Source of the DNA: an uncultured Oscillospiraceae bacterium
GTDB lineage: Bacteria > Bacillota > Clostridia > Oscillospirales > Acutalibacteraceae
Length of the DNA stretch: 56,533 nt
Direction: 5' to 3'
NCBI GenBank assembly: GCA_900555015.1
Contig: USJL01000011.1
Span: forward strand, 1 to 56,533
Shown here: positions 7,745 to 16,563 of the stretch, in pieces
Layout: every line of letters starts with the position of its first letter
Numbering within the stretch: position 1 is the stretch's first letter
Notes under the pieces: model-generated
What the model saw: only the letters and a program-made list of their open reading frames with translations
Database searches by the model: none
What the model was told of the DNA's origin: nothing
Position numbers and translations under genes: made by a program

Positions 7745-9448
7745 TTGGCTGATAATGTTAAAAAGAAAAAAATAACAAAATCCGATTTTGCCACCTTTAA
7801 GTGGTTAATGACAATTTGTAAAAGCCAAATCGGCAAAATATGTGTTTTGGTTTTCACAAATGTTGTTGGTGCTTCGCTTTCGATTTTATATGCTAATTTT
7901 TCAAAGCATATTGTAGACGGAGCCGTGGTAGAAAAAAATCTTAATTATGTACTTAAATATGCTGCTTTTTTGCTTTTGATTATTATTGTTCAACTTGTTT
8001 TAAACCTTGTTGGCAACAGCTTTTCCGAACGTTCAAAAGGCAGAATGGAAATGATTTTAAAAAAGCATATGCTAACGGAAATTATGAAAAAAGATTATTC
8101 AAAAATTTCTGCTTATCATACGGGTGAACTTCAAAACAGAATGTTTAATGATGTTGCGGTTGTTGCCGATGGGTTAACTACAATTATTCCAACATTTTTG
8201 TTTTTCACGGTTAAGCTGGTTTGTGCTTTTTCTTATCTTGTTGTTATAGATAAAATTTTTGCCGTTGTTTTTTCTGTTTGCGGCATAATCGTTTTCTTTT
8301 GCGTGCGCGGCTTTAGGTCCACAATGAAAAAGTTACACAAACAGGTGCAGGCAACAGAGGGTGTAACAAGGTCGTTTATTCAGGAAGCAGTTATGAATCT
8401 TCTTGTTGTAAAATCTTTTGTTGTTGAAGATAAAATAGATAAAGAAGCAGACGAATTGCAGGAAGAAAATTACCGTGTAAAAATGAAACGCCGTCATTTT
8501 AATATTGTTGCAAACGGCGGCATTTCGGCTGTTTTCAGTTTTGCTTACGTTTTTGCACTTGGCTACGGCGCATATAGATTGCTTTACGGTTCTATGACTT
8601 ACGGCACATTAACGGCAATGCTTCAGCTTGTAAATCAGGTTCAGTCGCCCCTTGTCAGCCTTTCCGGCATATTGCCTAAAATTTACGCACTTGCCGCTTC
8701 AGGGGAAAGACTTATGGAAATTTGCAATCTTCCCAATGAAGAAGAAAGCAATTCCGTTGATGTTGATATTGTCAAAACATATAATGATTTAAAGTCTGTT
8801 GAATTTAAAAATATTTCTTTTAAATATGACAGGGATATTATTTTTGACAGTACCTCGTTAAGCGTAAACAAAGGCGATTTTGTAGCTATCATGGGCATTT
8901 CCGGAATAGGAAAAAGTACATTGCTTAAACTTCTTTTAGGTGTGTTTAATGTTAAAGACGGTGAAATCTACCTTAATCTTAACGATTCCCATGTTCCTGT
9001 TGATAAGCATACAAGGCGTTTGTTTGCTTATGTTCCTCAAGGTAATATGTTGCTTTCGGGAACTATCAAAGATAATTTAAAATTCATTAACAGTAATGCA
9101 ACAGATGAGGAAATTCAAAAGGCTGTAGAAATATCTTGTGCAAAACAATTTATTGATGAATTGCCTTTGGGTTTGGAAACGGTTATAGGCGAAAAGGGAA
9201 TGGGACTTTCCGAAGGTCAAATTCAGCGCCTTGCCATTGCCCGCTCGTTGCTTTCCGAATCACCGATTTTACTGCTTGATGAAGCTACTTCCGCACTTGA
9301 TGAGGAAACGGAAAGGCAGTTCTTAACAAATCTTAAGAGTATGAAAAATAAAACGTGCATTATCGTCAGCCATAAAAAGGCGGCGCTTGATATATGCAAT
9401 AAAAGTGTTCAAATTATTGATTCTAAAATTGTCAGTGAGGAGAAATAA
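7745..9448 (+). CDS. ABC exporter, fused permease and ATPase
   Basis: A 567-residue half-transporter of type IV exporter fold. About six membrane helices lie in residues 25-320. The ATPase domain has Walker A GISGIGKST (about 382), signature LSEGQIQRLAIARS (about 487) and Walker B PILLLDEATSALD (about 507). It should act as a homodimer pumping a substrate outward. There is no N-terminal C39 peptidase domain. The start is TTG behind AGGAG. Its stop codon is immediately followed by the ATG of a GH2 gene, so the two are translationally coupled. The substrate cannot be read from sequence. Confidence 0.9.
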   Translation: MADNVKKKKITKSDFATFKWLMTICKSQIGKICVLVFTNVVGASLSILYANFSKHIVDGAVVEKNLNYVLKYAAFLLLIIIVQLVLNLVGNSFSERSKGRMEMILKKHMLTEIMKKDYSKISAYHTGELQNRMFNDVAVVADGLTTIIPTFLFFTVKLVCAFSYLVVIDKIFAVVFSVCGIIVFFCVRGFRSTMKKLHKQVQATEGVTRSFIQEAVMNLLVVKSFVVEDKIDKEADELQEENYRVKMKRRHFNIVANGGISAVFSFAYVFALGYGAYRLLYGSMTYGTLTAMLQLVNQVQSPLVSLSGILPKIYALAASGERLMEICNLPNEEESNSVDVDIVKTYNDLKSVEFKNISFKYDRDIIFDSTSLSVNKGDFVAIMGISGIGKSTLLKLLLGVFNVKDGEIYLNLNDSHVPVDKHTRRLFAYVPQGNMLLSGTIKDNLKFINSNATDEEIQKAVEISCAKQFIDELPLGLETVIGEKGMGLSEGQIQRLAIARSLLSESPILLLDEATSALDEETERQFLTNLKSMKNKTCIIVSHKKAALDICNKSVQIIDSKIVSEEK

Positions 9449-11146
9449 ATGTTATACACAAAATGGGGTAAAGAATTGGATAGGGAGCATCCGTTGCAGG
9501 AATATCCCCGTCCGCAGTTTGTAAGAGACAGTTATTTTAACTTAAACGGTGTTTGGAAATGCGAATTTTCAAATTCTTCTGAAATACCAAAATCTTTCAG
9601 CAATGAAATTGTAGTTCCTTTTTCGCCGGAATCTCCTTTATCCGGCGTAAACCGTGTTTTAAAACCAAATGAGTTTTTGCATTACGAAAAACATTTTGAT
9701 TTGCCGGCTGATTTTAATAAGGGCAGAGTTTTTATTAATTTCGGCGCAGTAGACCAAATTGCAACCGTGTATCTTAACGGTAGTGAAGTGGGCGTTCATA
9801 AAGGCGGTTACACTCCGTTTACTTTTGAATTAACAGATTATATTAAAGAAACAGATAATGTTCTTGTTGTAACTGTTGTTGATTATTCCGATACAAAGGA
9901 ATATTCAAGGGGTAAGCAAAAATTTAAGCGTGGCGGTATTTGGTACAGTCCCCAAAGCGGTATTTGGCAAACGGTTTGGCTTGAAAGCACACCAAAACAA
10001 TTTCTTAAAAGTGTAAAAATAACTCCTCATTATGATAATGAAGAGGTTGTATTTGAGTTTTTCGGCACAACAGACGTTGTTACAAGTATTTATGACGGTG
10101 AAACCCTTGTTGCCGAAACTAAAGAAAATATAGTTAAAATTCCTAATTTTAAATCTTGGTCGCCGGAAAATCCTTTTTTGTACGACGTTGTATTTACTGC
10201 TTGCGGCGAGAAAATCAAGTCGTATTTCGGCATGCGTAAATTTTCCGTTATGAAAGATGAAAACGGCATTTTCCGCCTTGCATTAAATAATAAACCGTAT
10301 TTTCACAACGGCTTGCTTGATCAAGGTTATTATCCCGACGGTTATCTTACTCCGCCAAGCAATGACGCTATGAAATTTGATGTGGAAACCGTTAAAAAAA
10401 TGGGATTTAATATGTTAAGAAAGCATATTAAAATAGAGCCGCTTTTGTGGTATCATTATTGTGATGTAAACGGAATTCTTGTTTGGCAGGATATGGTAAA
10501 CGGCGGCGGTAAATACGGCTTTGAAATTTCTGTATGGCCGTTTATCGGCATTACCCTTGATGACAGTAATTACAAACGCTTTAAACGAACAGACAGCGAG
10601 TGCAGAAAGCTTTATTATCAAGAATTAAGGGAAATGCTTGATTATCTTTATAACTGCCCTTGTATTGCAATGTGGGTGCCTTTTAACGAGGGTTGGGGGC
10701 AGTTTGATTCAAAAATCGCTTATCAGCTTATCAAAAGCGTTGACGAAACAAGGATTGTTGATACTACATCCGGTTGGCACGATAACGGAAGAACAGATGT
10801 TATTTCAAAACATATTTATTTTACGCCTATTAAAGTAAAAGCCGGCAACAGACCGTATGTTTTGTCTGAATTCGGTGGTTTTTCACAGCGTATAAAGGGT
10901 CATACATTTAATGATAAAATGTTTGGCTATAAAATTTATAAGTCTAAAGAAAGTTTAACAAAGGCATATTCAAATTGCTTTAATAACACCATTATTCCTC
11001 AAATCAAAACAGGTTTAAGCGCTACTGTTTATACTCAGGTTACCGATGTAGAGGATGAGTTAAACGGAATTATGACTTATGACAGAAAAGTTGTTAAAAT
11101 TGATATTGACACTTTAAATGAAATTAACGGAAAGGTAAAATTATAA
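9449..11146 (+). CDS. glycoside hydrolase family 2 enzyme (beta-galactosidase/glucuronidase-like)
   Basis: A 565-residue GH2 protein. The N-terminal sugar-binding jelly-roll covers about residues 20-185, an immunoglobulin-like domain about 190-270, and a TIM barrel the rest. The acid/base glutamate lies in [11 protein letters not shown] (E414) and the nucleophile in VLSEFGG (E474), so it should be active. There is no signal peptide, so it acts on imported oligosaccharides or glycosides. It begins directly after the ABC exporter stop and overlaps the cyclophilin start (TAATG). Substrate preference (galactoside, glucuronide or mannoside) is not clear. Confidence 0.9.
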   Translation: MLYTKWGKELDREHPLQEYPRPQFVRDSYFNLNGVWKCEFSNSSEIPKSFSNEIVVPFSPESPLSGVNRVLKPNEFLHYEKHFDLPADFNKGRVFINFGAVDQIATVYLNGSEVGVHKGGYTPFTFELTDYIKETDNVLVVTVVDYSDTKEYSRGKQKFKRGGIWYSPQSGIWQTVWLESTPKQFLKSVKITPHYDNEEVVFEFFGTTDVVTSIYDGETLVAETKENIVKIPNFKSWSPENPFLYDVVFTACGEKIKSYFGMRKFSVMKDENGIFRLALNNKPYFHNGLLDQGYYPDGYLTPPSNDAMKFDVETVKKMGFNMLRKHIKIEPLLWYHYCDVNGILVWQDMVNGGGKYGFEISVWPFIGITLDDSNYKRFKRTDSECRKLYYQELREMLDYLYNCPCIAMWVPFNEGWGQFDSKIAYQLIKSVDETRIVDTTSGWHDNGRTDVISKHIYFTPIKVKAGNRPYVLSEFGGFSQRIKGHTFNDKMFGYKIYKSKESLTKAYSNCFNNTIIPQIKTGLSATVYTQVTDVEDELNGIMTYDRKVVKIDIDTLNEINGKVKL

Positions 11147-11703
11147 TGATTGCAGTAATTAAAACAAATAAAGGCGATATGACTTTTGAACTTAATGAAG
11201 AAGCAGCACCAAAGGCTGTTGAAAACTTTACAACACACGCTAAAAACGGCTATTATGACGGCTTGATTTTTCACCGTGTTATTAAAGATTTTATGATTCA
11301 GGGTGGCGACCCTACAGGCACCGGTATGGGCGGTGAATCAATTTGGGGCAAAAAATTTGAAGATGAGTTTTCAATTAATGCCCGCAACTATTACGGTGCG
11401 CTTTCAATGGCAAATGCAGGTCCTAATACAAACGGCAGTCAGTTTTTCATTGTTCAGGCAAAAACAGTGCCGGATTCTCTTTTGGCTCAAATGGAACAGC
11501 TTAAAGATAACGGTTTCCCACAGGAAGTTATAGATAAATATAAAGAAGTGGGCGGAACACCTTGGCTTGATTTTCATCACACCGTTTTCGGTATGTTAAC
11601 AGACGGTGCAGATGTTCTTGAGGACATTGCGGCAACAAAAACAGGCGTTGCAGATAAACCTGTTTATGATGTTGTAATTGAAACAGTTGAAATTAAAGAT
11701 TAA
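11146..11703 (+). CDS. cyclophilin-type peptidyl-prolyl isomerase
   Basis: A 185-residue single-domain cyclophilin without signal peptide, so cytosolic. Conserved features include [19 protein letters not shown] (about residues 43-61) with the catalytic arginine, and [15 protein letters not shown] (about 91-105). It contains an insertion near 110-140 typical of several Firmicutes cyclophilins. It catalyses cis-trans isomerisation of X-Pro bonds. Its start overlaps the GH2 stop by one base, so it ends the peptidase-ABC-GH2 operon; the sporulation locus follows with its own promoter. Confidence 0.95.
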   Translation: MIAVIKTNKGDMTFELNEEAAPKAVENFTTHAKNGYYDGLIFHRVIKDFMIQGGDPTGTGMGGESIWGKKFEDEFSINARNYYGALSMANAGPNTNGSQFFIVQAKTVPDSLLAQMEQLKDNGFPQEVIDKYKEVGGTPWLDFHHTVFGMLTDGADVLEDIAATKTGVADKPVYDVVIETVEIKD

Positions 11704-11706
11704 AAT

Positions 11707-11740
11707 ATGACAAAATTTAACCCCCTTGGCAGATTATAAT
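11707..11740 (+). promoter_or_regulatory. spoIIG-like promoter with 22-bp spacer and Spo0A-like box
   Basis: ATGACA (11707-11712, 5/6 match to TTGACA) and a perfect TATAAT (11735-11740) are separated by 22 bases. Bacillus spoIIG is a sigma-A promoter with this same abnormal spacing that needs Spo0A bound at the -35. A 0A-box-like TATGACAAA (11706-11714; consensus TTCGACAAA) overlaps the -35 here. The start codon of spoIIGA is 25 nt past the -10. Confidence 0.6.
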
Positions 11741-11764
11741 ATAATCGGCTTTGGGGGTATTTTT

Positions 11765-12568
11765 GTGGTTATTTATGTAGATGTTTTGTTTCTTGTAAAT
11801 TTTTTAATAACCTTTTTTCTTCTGCTGCTTACTTCAAAGCTGTCAAAAAATGAAATTAATCTTTTACGTGCAGTGGCAGGTTCGTTAATCGGCGGCGTGT
11901 ATTCACTTGTGATTCTTGCCGACGATTTAAAATTTTTTGTGTCTTATTTAGGCAAGTTTGCCGCCGGATGTATTATTGTGGCAGCTGCTTTTAAAATTAA
12001 CGGCTTTAAAAATTATATAAAAGAAGTAGTTATTTTTTTCTTTTCCAATTTAATTTTTGTGGGCGTAATTGTCGGCGGCTGGATGATTTTTAAACCTCCC
12101 GGCGTGGTAATAAACAATAATACTGTTTATTTTAATATATCGGCAAAACTGTTGCTTTTTTCCGCTTTGGCGGCATATGTTGTTTCAACCGTTGTTATAA
12201 GAATTTATAACAACAAAATCGCCAAAAAAGAAATATATCGTGTTACTGTTGAAAAAAACGGCAAAGAGTTTAAATTTTTTGCTTTTGCCGACAGCGGTAA
12301 TAATTTAAAAGAGCCTTTTTCAAATTATCCTGTAATAGTTGCAGATAAAAATCTGTTTGAGGGCGTTGAAACAGAGCGGCTTGTTCCGTATTCCACAATC
12401 GGTTCTCAAGGCGTTTTAAACGCTTTTAAACCAAATGAAGTAACAGTGTGTGCAGGCAATAAAAAATATTCAATTCAGAATGTTTATATTGCTTTAAATG
12501 ATAATTTAAAGAAAGGGGAGTTTAGGGGAATTATAAATCCAAATATTCTTAACGATAAGGTGATTTAA
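11765..12568 (+). CDS. spoIIGA: sigma-E processing peptidase SpoIIGA
   Basis: A 267-residue membrane protease that cleaves pro-sigma-E during sporulation. About five hydrophobic segments fill residues 1-145, starting with YVDVLFLVNFLITFFLLLLTSK, the typical SpoIIGA opening. The soluble domain has the aspartic-protease motif FADSGNNL (D176). The frame stays open to 11726, but the -10 of the promoter lies inside that extension, and GGGGGT precedes the GTG at 11765, which gives the canonical N-terminus. sigE follows with no gap. Confidence 0.93.
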   Translation: MVIYVDVLFLVNFLITFFLLLLTSKLSKNEINLLRAVAGSLIGGVYSLVILADDLKFFVSYLGKFAAGCIIVAAAFKINGFKNYIKEVVIFFFSNLIFVGVIVGGWMIFKPPGVVINNNTVYFNISAKLLLFSALAAYVVSTVVIRIYNNKIAKKEIYRVTVEKNGKEFKFFAFADSGNNLKEPFSNYPVIVADKNLFEGVETERLVPYSTIGSQGVLNAFKPNEVTVCAGNKKYSIQNVYIALNDNLKKGEFRGIINPNILNDKVI

Positions 12569-13264
12569 TTGTTCAGTAAATTAAAACTTTTGTTTTTTCG
12601 CTTGTTCAGAAAAAATTGTTATTACATAAACGGACCCGAAACACTTCCGCCTCCTCTTACTAAGGAAGAGGAAGAAACGGTTATGGGCGAGCTTCGCAGG
12701 GGCGACAATACCCATCGTGATCTGCTTATAATTCATAATTTGCGTCTTGTAGTTTATATTGCAAAAAAATTTGACGGCTGTGTAACTTCTACCGAGGATT
12801 TGGTTTCAATCGGCACAATCGGATTAATGAAAGCAGTAAAAACATTTAATCCCGAAAAAAACATTAAGTTTGCTACTTATGCCTCACGTTGTATTGAAAA
12901 CGAAATATTAATGCACTTGCGTAAAATCAATAATTCCAAAACGGAAATGAGTTTTGACGAGCCGTTAAGTATTGATTGGGACGGTAATGAATTAACACTG
13001 CGTGATGTTTTGGGCAGTGAGCCGGATGAAATATCTGTAGATATTGAATATAATGATGAAAAAAAATTGCTTTTAAAAATTATTTCCGAATTGCCGGATA
13101 AAGAAAAAGAATTAATGAAAAAAAGATTTGGAATTTTCGGCGAAAAAGAGCATACACAAAAGCAGCTTGCAGATTTAATGGGCATTTCTCAAAGTTATAT
13201 TTCACGGCTTGAAAAGAAAATTCTTGAAAAAATCAAATCCCAAATGCAAAAAGAATTTATGTAA
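12569..13264 (+). CDS. sigE: sporulation sigma factor SigE (pro-form)
   Basis: A 231-residue sigma-70 factor for the mother-cell compartment. [18 protein letters not shown] (residues 18-35) matches the processing-site region of SigE, preceded by a basic, hydrophobic pro-peptide of about 17 residues. Region 2 contains [37 protein letters not shown] and region 4 ends [14 protein letters not shown]. The start is TTG, directly after the spoIIGA stop (spoIIG operon). The pro-peptide is shorter than the 27 residues of Bacillus subtilis. Confidence 0.96.
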   Translation: MFSKLKLLFFRLFRKNCYYINGPETLPPPLTKEEEETVMGELRRGDNTHRDLLIIHNLRLVVYIAKKFDGCVTSTEDLVSIGTIGLMKAVKTFNPEKNIKFATYASRCIENEILMHLRKINNSKTEMSFDEPLSIDWDGNELTLRDVLGSEPDEISVDIEYNDEKKLLLKIISELPDKEKELMKKRFGIFGEKEHTQKQLADLMGISQSYISRLEKKILEKIKSQMQKEFM

Positions 13265-13265
13265 C

Positions 13266-13311
13266 AGCCGCCGCAGTTTAAATTTTCCGCTTGCGGCTAA
13301 AACAGTTTTTT
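13266..13311 (+). terminator. probable terminator of spoIIG
   Basis: AGCCGC (13266-13271) pairs with GCGGCT (13293-13298), with further partial pairing inside the loop. A TTTTTT tract follows at 13306-13311. It separates sigE from a convergent gene. Confidence 0.5.
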
Positions 13312-13312
13312 G

Positions 13313-13522
13313 TCAGTCTTCAAGCATTGCACGCCTTGAAAATAAAAGGCTGATGCACCAAATTGCGGCAAGTCCCACAATGCTGTAAATAATTCTTGCA
13401 AAAACAGAATCCTGACCGCCGCAAATCCAGGCAACAAGGTCAAATTTAAAAAGACCGATAAGACCCCAGTTAATTCCGCCGATAATATTTAAAATTAAGG
13501 CTATGGAATTTACAACTTTCAC
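13313..13522 (-). CDS. DUF378 family small membrane protein
   Basis: A 69-residue protein with two membrane helices. The first contains the family hallmark NIIGGINWGLIGLFKFDLVAWI (about residues 12-33) and the second is IIYSIVGLAAIWCISLLF. Such proteins are common and short in Firmicutes; their function is unknown. The start is GTG with a GGAG site 9 nt upstream. It is downstream of manA on the same strand, separated by a strong hairpin, and convergent with sigE. Confidence 0.9.
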   Translation of the reverse strand: MKVVNSIALILNIIGGINWGLIGLFKFDLVAWICGGQDSVFARIIYSIVGLAAIWCISLLFSRRAMLED

Positions 13523-13544
13523 ATTATCATCTCCATTAAAAAAA

Positions 13545-13574
13545 GTCGTTAGTATTTTGTGTAATACTAACGGC
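13545..13574 (-). terminator. strong hairpin after manA, upstream of DUF378
   Basis: GTCGTTAGTAT (13545-13555) pairs with AATACTAACGGC (13563-13574), giving an 11-bp stem with one G-T pair and a 7-nt loop. On the minus strand a TTTTTTT run follows, so it looks like the manA terminator. It ends only about 22 nt before the DUF378 start. Confidence 0.7.
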
Positions 13575-13589
13575 TTTTATTCTTTTAAA

Positions 13590-14543
13590 TTAAATTTTTG
13601 TTAAAATAACTTGGCAGTTTCCGGAAATTTTATATTCGCCAAAGTTTGCCGGCACATAAAAACTGTCGCCCTTTTTAATTGGGGTGCTGTTAATCTTTCC
13701 GCTTCCGTCAACAACTAAAATGTGGTTAAAACTTTTTTCGTCTGCAAAAAGTTTTATTGTTTTTTCAATTCCGTATTTGTAAACGGTAAACAAATCGCAT
13801 TCAGTTAAAAGCTGCTTTGTGCCGCCTTCAATTTTTTCTTCTTTTCCAAAAGGCTTTGTGTCATATTTTGCAGGTTCTGTTTTTGAAACGTCAACTGCTT
13901 TTTTTATATGCAATTCTCTTGGTTTGCCATCTTTTCCCACTCTGCCGTAATCGTAAACTCTGTATGTTGAATTGCTGTTTTGCTGAATTTCCGCAATCAA
14001 TGTTCCTTTACCTATTGCATGCACAGTGCCTGCTTCTATAAAAAACATATCGCCTTTTTTAACGTTAACAACATTAAGTACGTCGGTTAAAGTGTTGTTT
14101 TCTATTGCACTTTTAAATTCTTCGCTTGTAATTTTTTCTTTAAATCCGTAAACAAGCGTTGCGTCGGGTTCGGCGTCAAGAACATACCAAACTTCTGTTT
14201 TTCCGAATTCATGCTCAACCCTTTCTGCATATTCATTATCAGGGTGAACTTGAATTGAAAGGTTGTCCTTTGCGTCAATAAGTTTAATTAAAACAGGAAA
14301 ATAGGGAAATTTTGCGGCATTTGTTCCCACTGTTTTTTCAACGCCGTTTTCGTTAATTATTTCTTCCAGCGTTTTGCCGCAGTATTCTTTGTTGCAAACG
14401 GTGTTTTTTCCGTCCTTGTGGCAGGCTAAAACCCAGCCTTCTGCCATTGGGTTTAAATCACTTTCATACCCAAAATCATCACGAAGCCTTGTGCCGCCCC
14501 AAATATAATCTTTAAAAATCGGGTTTAATTTTAAAATATCCAT
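13590..14543 (-). CDS. manA: mannose-6-phosphate isomerase, class I
   Basis: A 317-residue cupin enzyme interconverting mannose-6-phosphate and fructose-6-phosphate. It opens LNPIFKDYIWGGTRLRDDFG, the usual ManA start. Zinc ligands sit in IQVHPDNEYAE and GTVHAIGKGTLIAEIQQNSN (about residues 90-190). The frame stays open to 14603, but 317 residues matches the Bacillus-type enzyme and the ATG at 14543 follows an AGAGAT site. It has no sugar-transport neighbour and is transcribed alone, divergent from the ABC-F gene. Confidence 0.95.
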   Translation of the reverse strand: MDILKLNPIFKDYIWGGTRLRDDFGYESDLNPMAEGWVLACHKDGKNTVCNKEYCGKTLEEIINENGVEKTVGTNAAKFPYFPVLIKLIDAKDNLSIQVHPDNEYAERVEHEFGKTEVWYVLDAEPDATLVYGFKEKITSEEFKSAIENNTLTDVLNVVNVKKGDMFFIEAGTVHAIGKGTLIAEIQQNSNSTYRVYDYGRVGKDGKPRELHIKKAVDVSKTEPAKYDTKPFGKEEKIEGGTKQLLTECDLFTVYKYGIEKTIKLFADEKSFNHILVVDGSGKINSTPIKKGDSFYVPANFGEYKISGNCQVILTKI

Positions 14544-14592
14544 ATTTTTTATCTCTTTTCTTAAAACTTTAAATATAATATCAAAATTTTTC

Positions 14593-14621
14593 TTCACATT
14601 CAAGCCTTTATAGTGTAAAAT
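14593..14621 (+). promoter_or_regulatory. promoter of the ABC-F to rpsA gene row
   Basis: TTCACA (14593-14598) and TAAAAT (14616-14621) are 17 bases apart, 39 nt before the ABC-F start and divergent from manA. Confidence 0.45.
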
Positions 14622-14660
14622 ATACTTTAAATGCTTAATAATTAAAAGGTTAAAATATTT

Positions 14661-16553
14661 ATGTCAGTTGTATCGGTTCAAAATTTAACATTGTCTTTCG
14701 GCGAAAATACGCTTTTCAGCAATGTTTCTTTTGATGTTTATGAAAAAGATAAAATCGGTTTTGTTGGAGTAAACGGGGCAGGCAAAACTTCTTTGTTTAA
14801 AGTTATTACAGGTGAATATACGCCTGACAGCGGAGCTTGCTATTTGGGCAAAAATGTTAAAGTTGGTTATATGGCTCAGCATTCCTGTGCAGACGATAAT
14901 TCTGTTTACGGCGAGCTTATTTCCGTTTTTTCCGATTTAATTAAAACAGAACATGAGCTTGAAGATATTTCAAAACAGTTAATCGCCAATCCAAGTGATG
15001 AGCTTATTGCCCGTCAGGATTATTTAACAAATGAATTTCAAAAAAACGGCGGCTTAACTTATAAAAGTTTAACACGTTCAAGTCTTATCGGTTTGGGTTT
15101 TACCGAAAAAGAATTTGATATGCCTACATCAAAACTGTCGGGCGGTCAAAAGTCAAAACTTATTCTTGCAAAATTGTTACTTTCAAATGCCGATTTGTTG
15201 CTTCTTGACGAACCTACAAACCATCTTGATATTACTGCTGTTGAATGGCTTGAAAGTTTTCTTGCGGATTATAAAGGCGCTTTTATTGTTATTTCACATG
15301 ACAGATATTTTTTAGATAAAGTAACAAATAAAACCATTGAAATAGAAAATAAAAAAATGCGTTCTTATAAAGGCAGTTATTCTGAATTCCTTGTAAAAAA
15401 AGAAGCAGAGCAAAAAGCCATTGAAGAAAAATATGAAAATGATTTAAAAGAAATTCAGCGGCTTGAAGGAATAATAGCCCAGCAAAGGCAGTGGAACAGA
15501 GAAAAAAACATAAAGACAGCCGAAAGCAAGGAAAAAGTAATAGAGCGTATTAAAGCGCAAATGGTTGTGCCTGATGCCAAAGTAAAAAAAATCAGGTTTG
15601 ATTTTTCGCCTAAATGCGTTTCAGGCGAGGATGTGCTTGACGTTTTTGAACTTTCGAAATCATTTGGCGATAAAAAGATTTTTGAAAACGTTTCCTTTAA
15701 CGTTAAAAAAGGAGAACGCCTTTTCCTTTTGGGAGATAACGGGTGCGGTAAAACCACATTGTTAAAAATCTTGATGAAAGATTATTTACCGTCCGGCGGT
15801 TCGTTTAAATTCGGGGCAAATTTGTTTACCGGTTATTTTGACCAAGTGCAGGCAAAACTTGATTTAAATAAAACAGCTATTGATGAGGTTTGGAGCGCTT
15901 TTCCCGCTTTAACGGAAACTGCTGTGCGCAATGCCTTGGCATCGTTTTTGTTTACGGGCGACGATGTGTTTAAATTGCTTAAAAATTGTTCGGGAGGCGA
16001 GCGTGCAAGAATCGCACTTTTAAAATTAATGCTGGGAAAATATAATTTTCTTTTGCTTGATGAACCTACAAACCATTTAGATGCCTTTTCAAGGGAAGAA
16101 TTGGAAAATACTTTGCTTAATTACAGCGGTACAATGCTTATTGTCTCTCACGACAGGTATTTTATAAACAAACTTGCCACCTCTGTTCTTGAACTTAATA
16201 GGGACGGCGTTTGCCGCTATGACGGTGATTACAGCTATTATCTTGAAAACCGAAAGGTTGCCGAAGAGCAAACCGTTCGTGAAAAACCTGTAAAAGTGAA
16301 TGACTATAAACTGAAAAAGGAAAGAGCAAGTGCCGTTCGTAAGCTTAAAACACAAATTTCAAAAGCAGAGGCACAAATAGAGGATTTGGAAGAAAAGTGC
16401 GCTCTTCTTGAAGAGGACATCGCTTCAAATCCACCTTATGAAAAATTAATGGAAATTACAGAAAAACTTCATCAAACGAATCAGGAAAAAGACAGTTTGT
16501 ATCAGTTGTGGGAAGAACTTTCCGTTCAACTTTCCGAGCTTGATGAAGAATAA
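14661..16553 (+). CDS. ABC-F family ATPase (ribosome-associated)
   Basis: A 630-residue protein with two ABC domains and no membrane segments. The first Walker A is GVNGAGKTS (about 36) with signature LSGGQKSKL; the second is GDNGCGKTT (about 358) with signature CSGGERARI. Both have LLLDEPTNHLD Walker B motifs. A charged linker lies between them, and a C-terminal coiled coil covers about 560-628 (LKTQISKAEAQIEDLEEKC). ABC-F proteins act at the ribosome E site; housekeeping and antibiotic-protection members cannot be told apart here. The next gene starts 10 nt later. Confidence 0.93.
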   Translation: MSVVSVQNLTLSFGENTLFSNVSFDVYEKDKIGFVGVNGAGKTSLFKVITGEYTPDSGACYLGKNVKVGYMAQHSCADDNSVYGELISVFSDLIKTEHELEDISKQLIANPSDELIARQDYLTNEFQKNGGLTYKSLTRSSLIGLGFTEKEFDMPTSKLSGGQKSKLILAKLLLSNADLLLLDEPTNHLDITAVEWLESFLADYKGAFIVISHDRYFLDKVTNKTIEIENKKMRSYKGSYSEFLVKKEAEQKAIEEKYENDLKEIQRLEGIIAQQRQWNREKNIKTAESKEKVIERIKAQMVVPDAKVKKIRFDFSPKCVSGEDVLDVFELSKSFGDKKIFENVSFNVKKGERLFLLGDNGCGKTTLLKILMKDYLPSGGSFKFGANLFTGYFDQVQAKLDLNKTAIDEVWSAFPALTETAVRNALASFLFTGDDVFKLLKNCSGGERARIALLKLMLGKYNFLLLDEPTNHLDAFSREELENTLLNYSGTMLIVSHDRYFINKLATSVLELNRDGVCRYDGDYSYYLENRKVAEEQTVREKPVKVNDYKLKKERASAVRKLKTQISKAEAQIEDLEEKCALLEEDIASNPPYEKLMEITEKLHQTNQEKDSLYQLWEELSVQLSELDEE

Positions 16554-16563
16554 AGGAAAATAT

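Noticed and set aside
11714..11757. CCCCC...GGGGG inverted repeat as terminator of the cyclophilin gene
   Set aside because: Only about six pairs span a 30-nt loop containing the spoIIG -10, and the GGGGGT doubles as the spoIIGA ribosome binding site.
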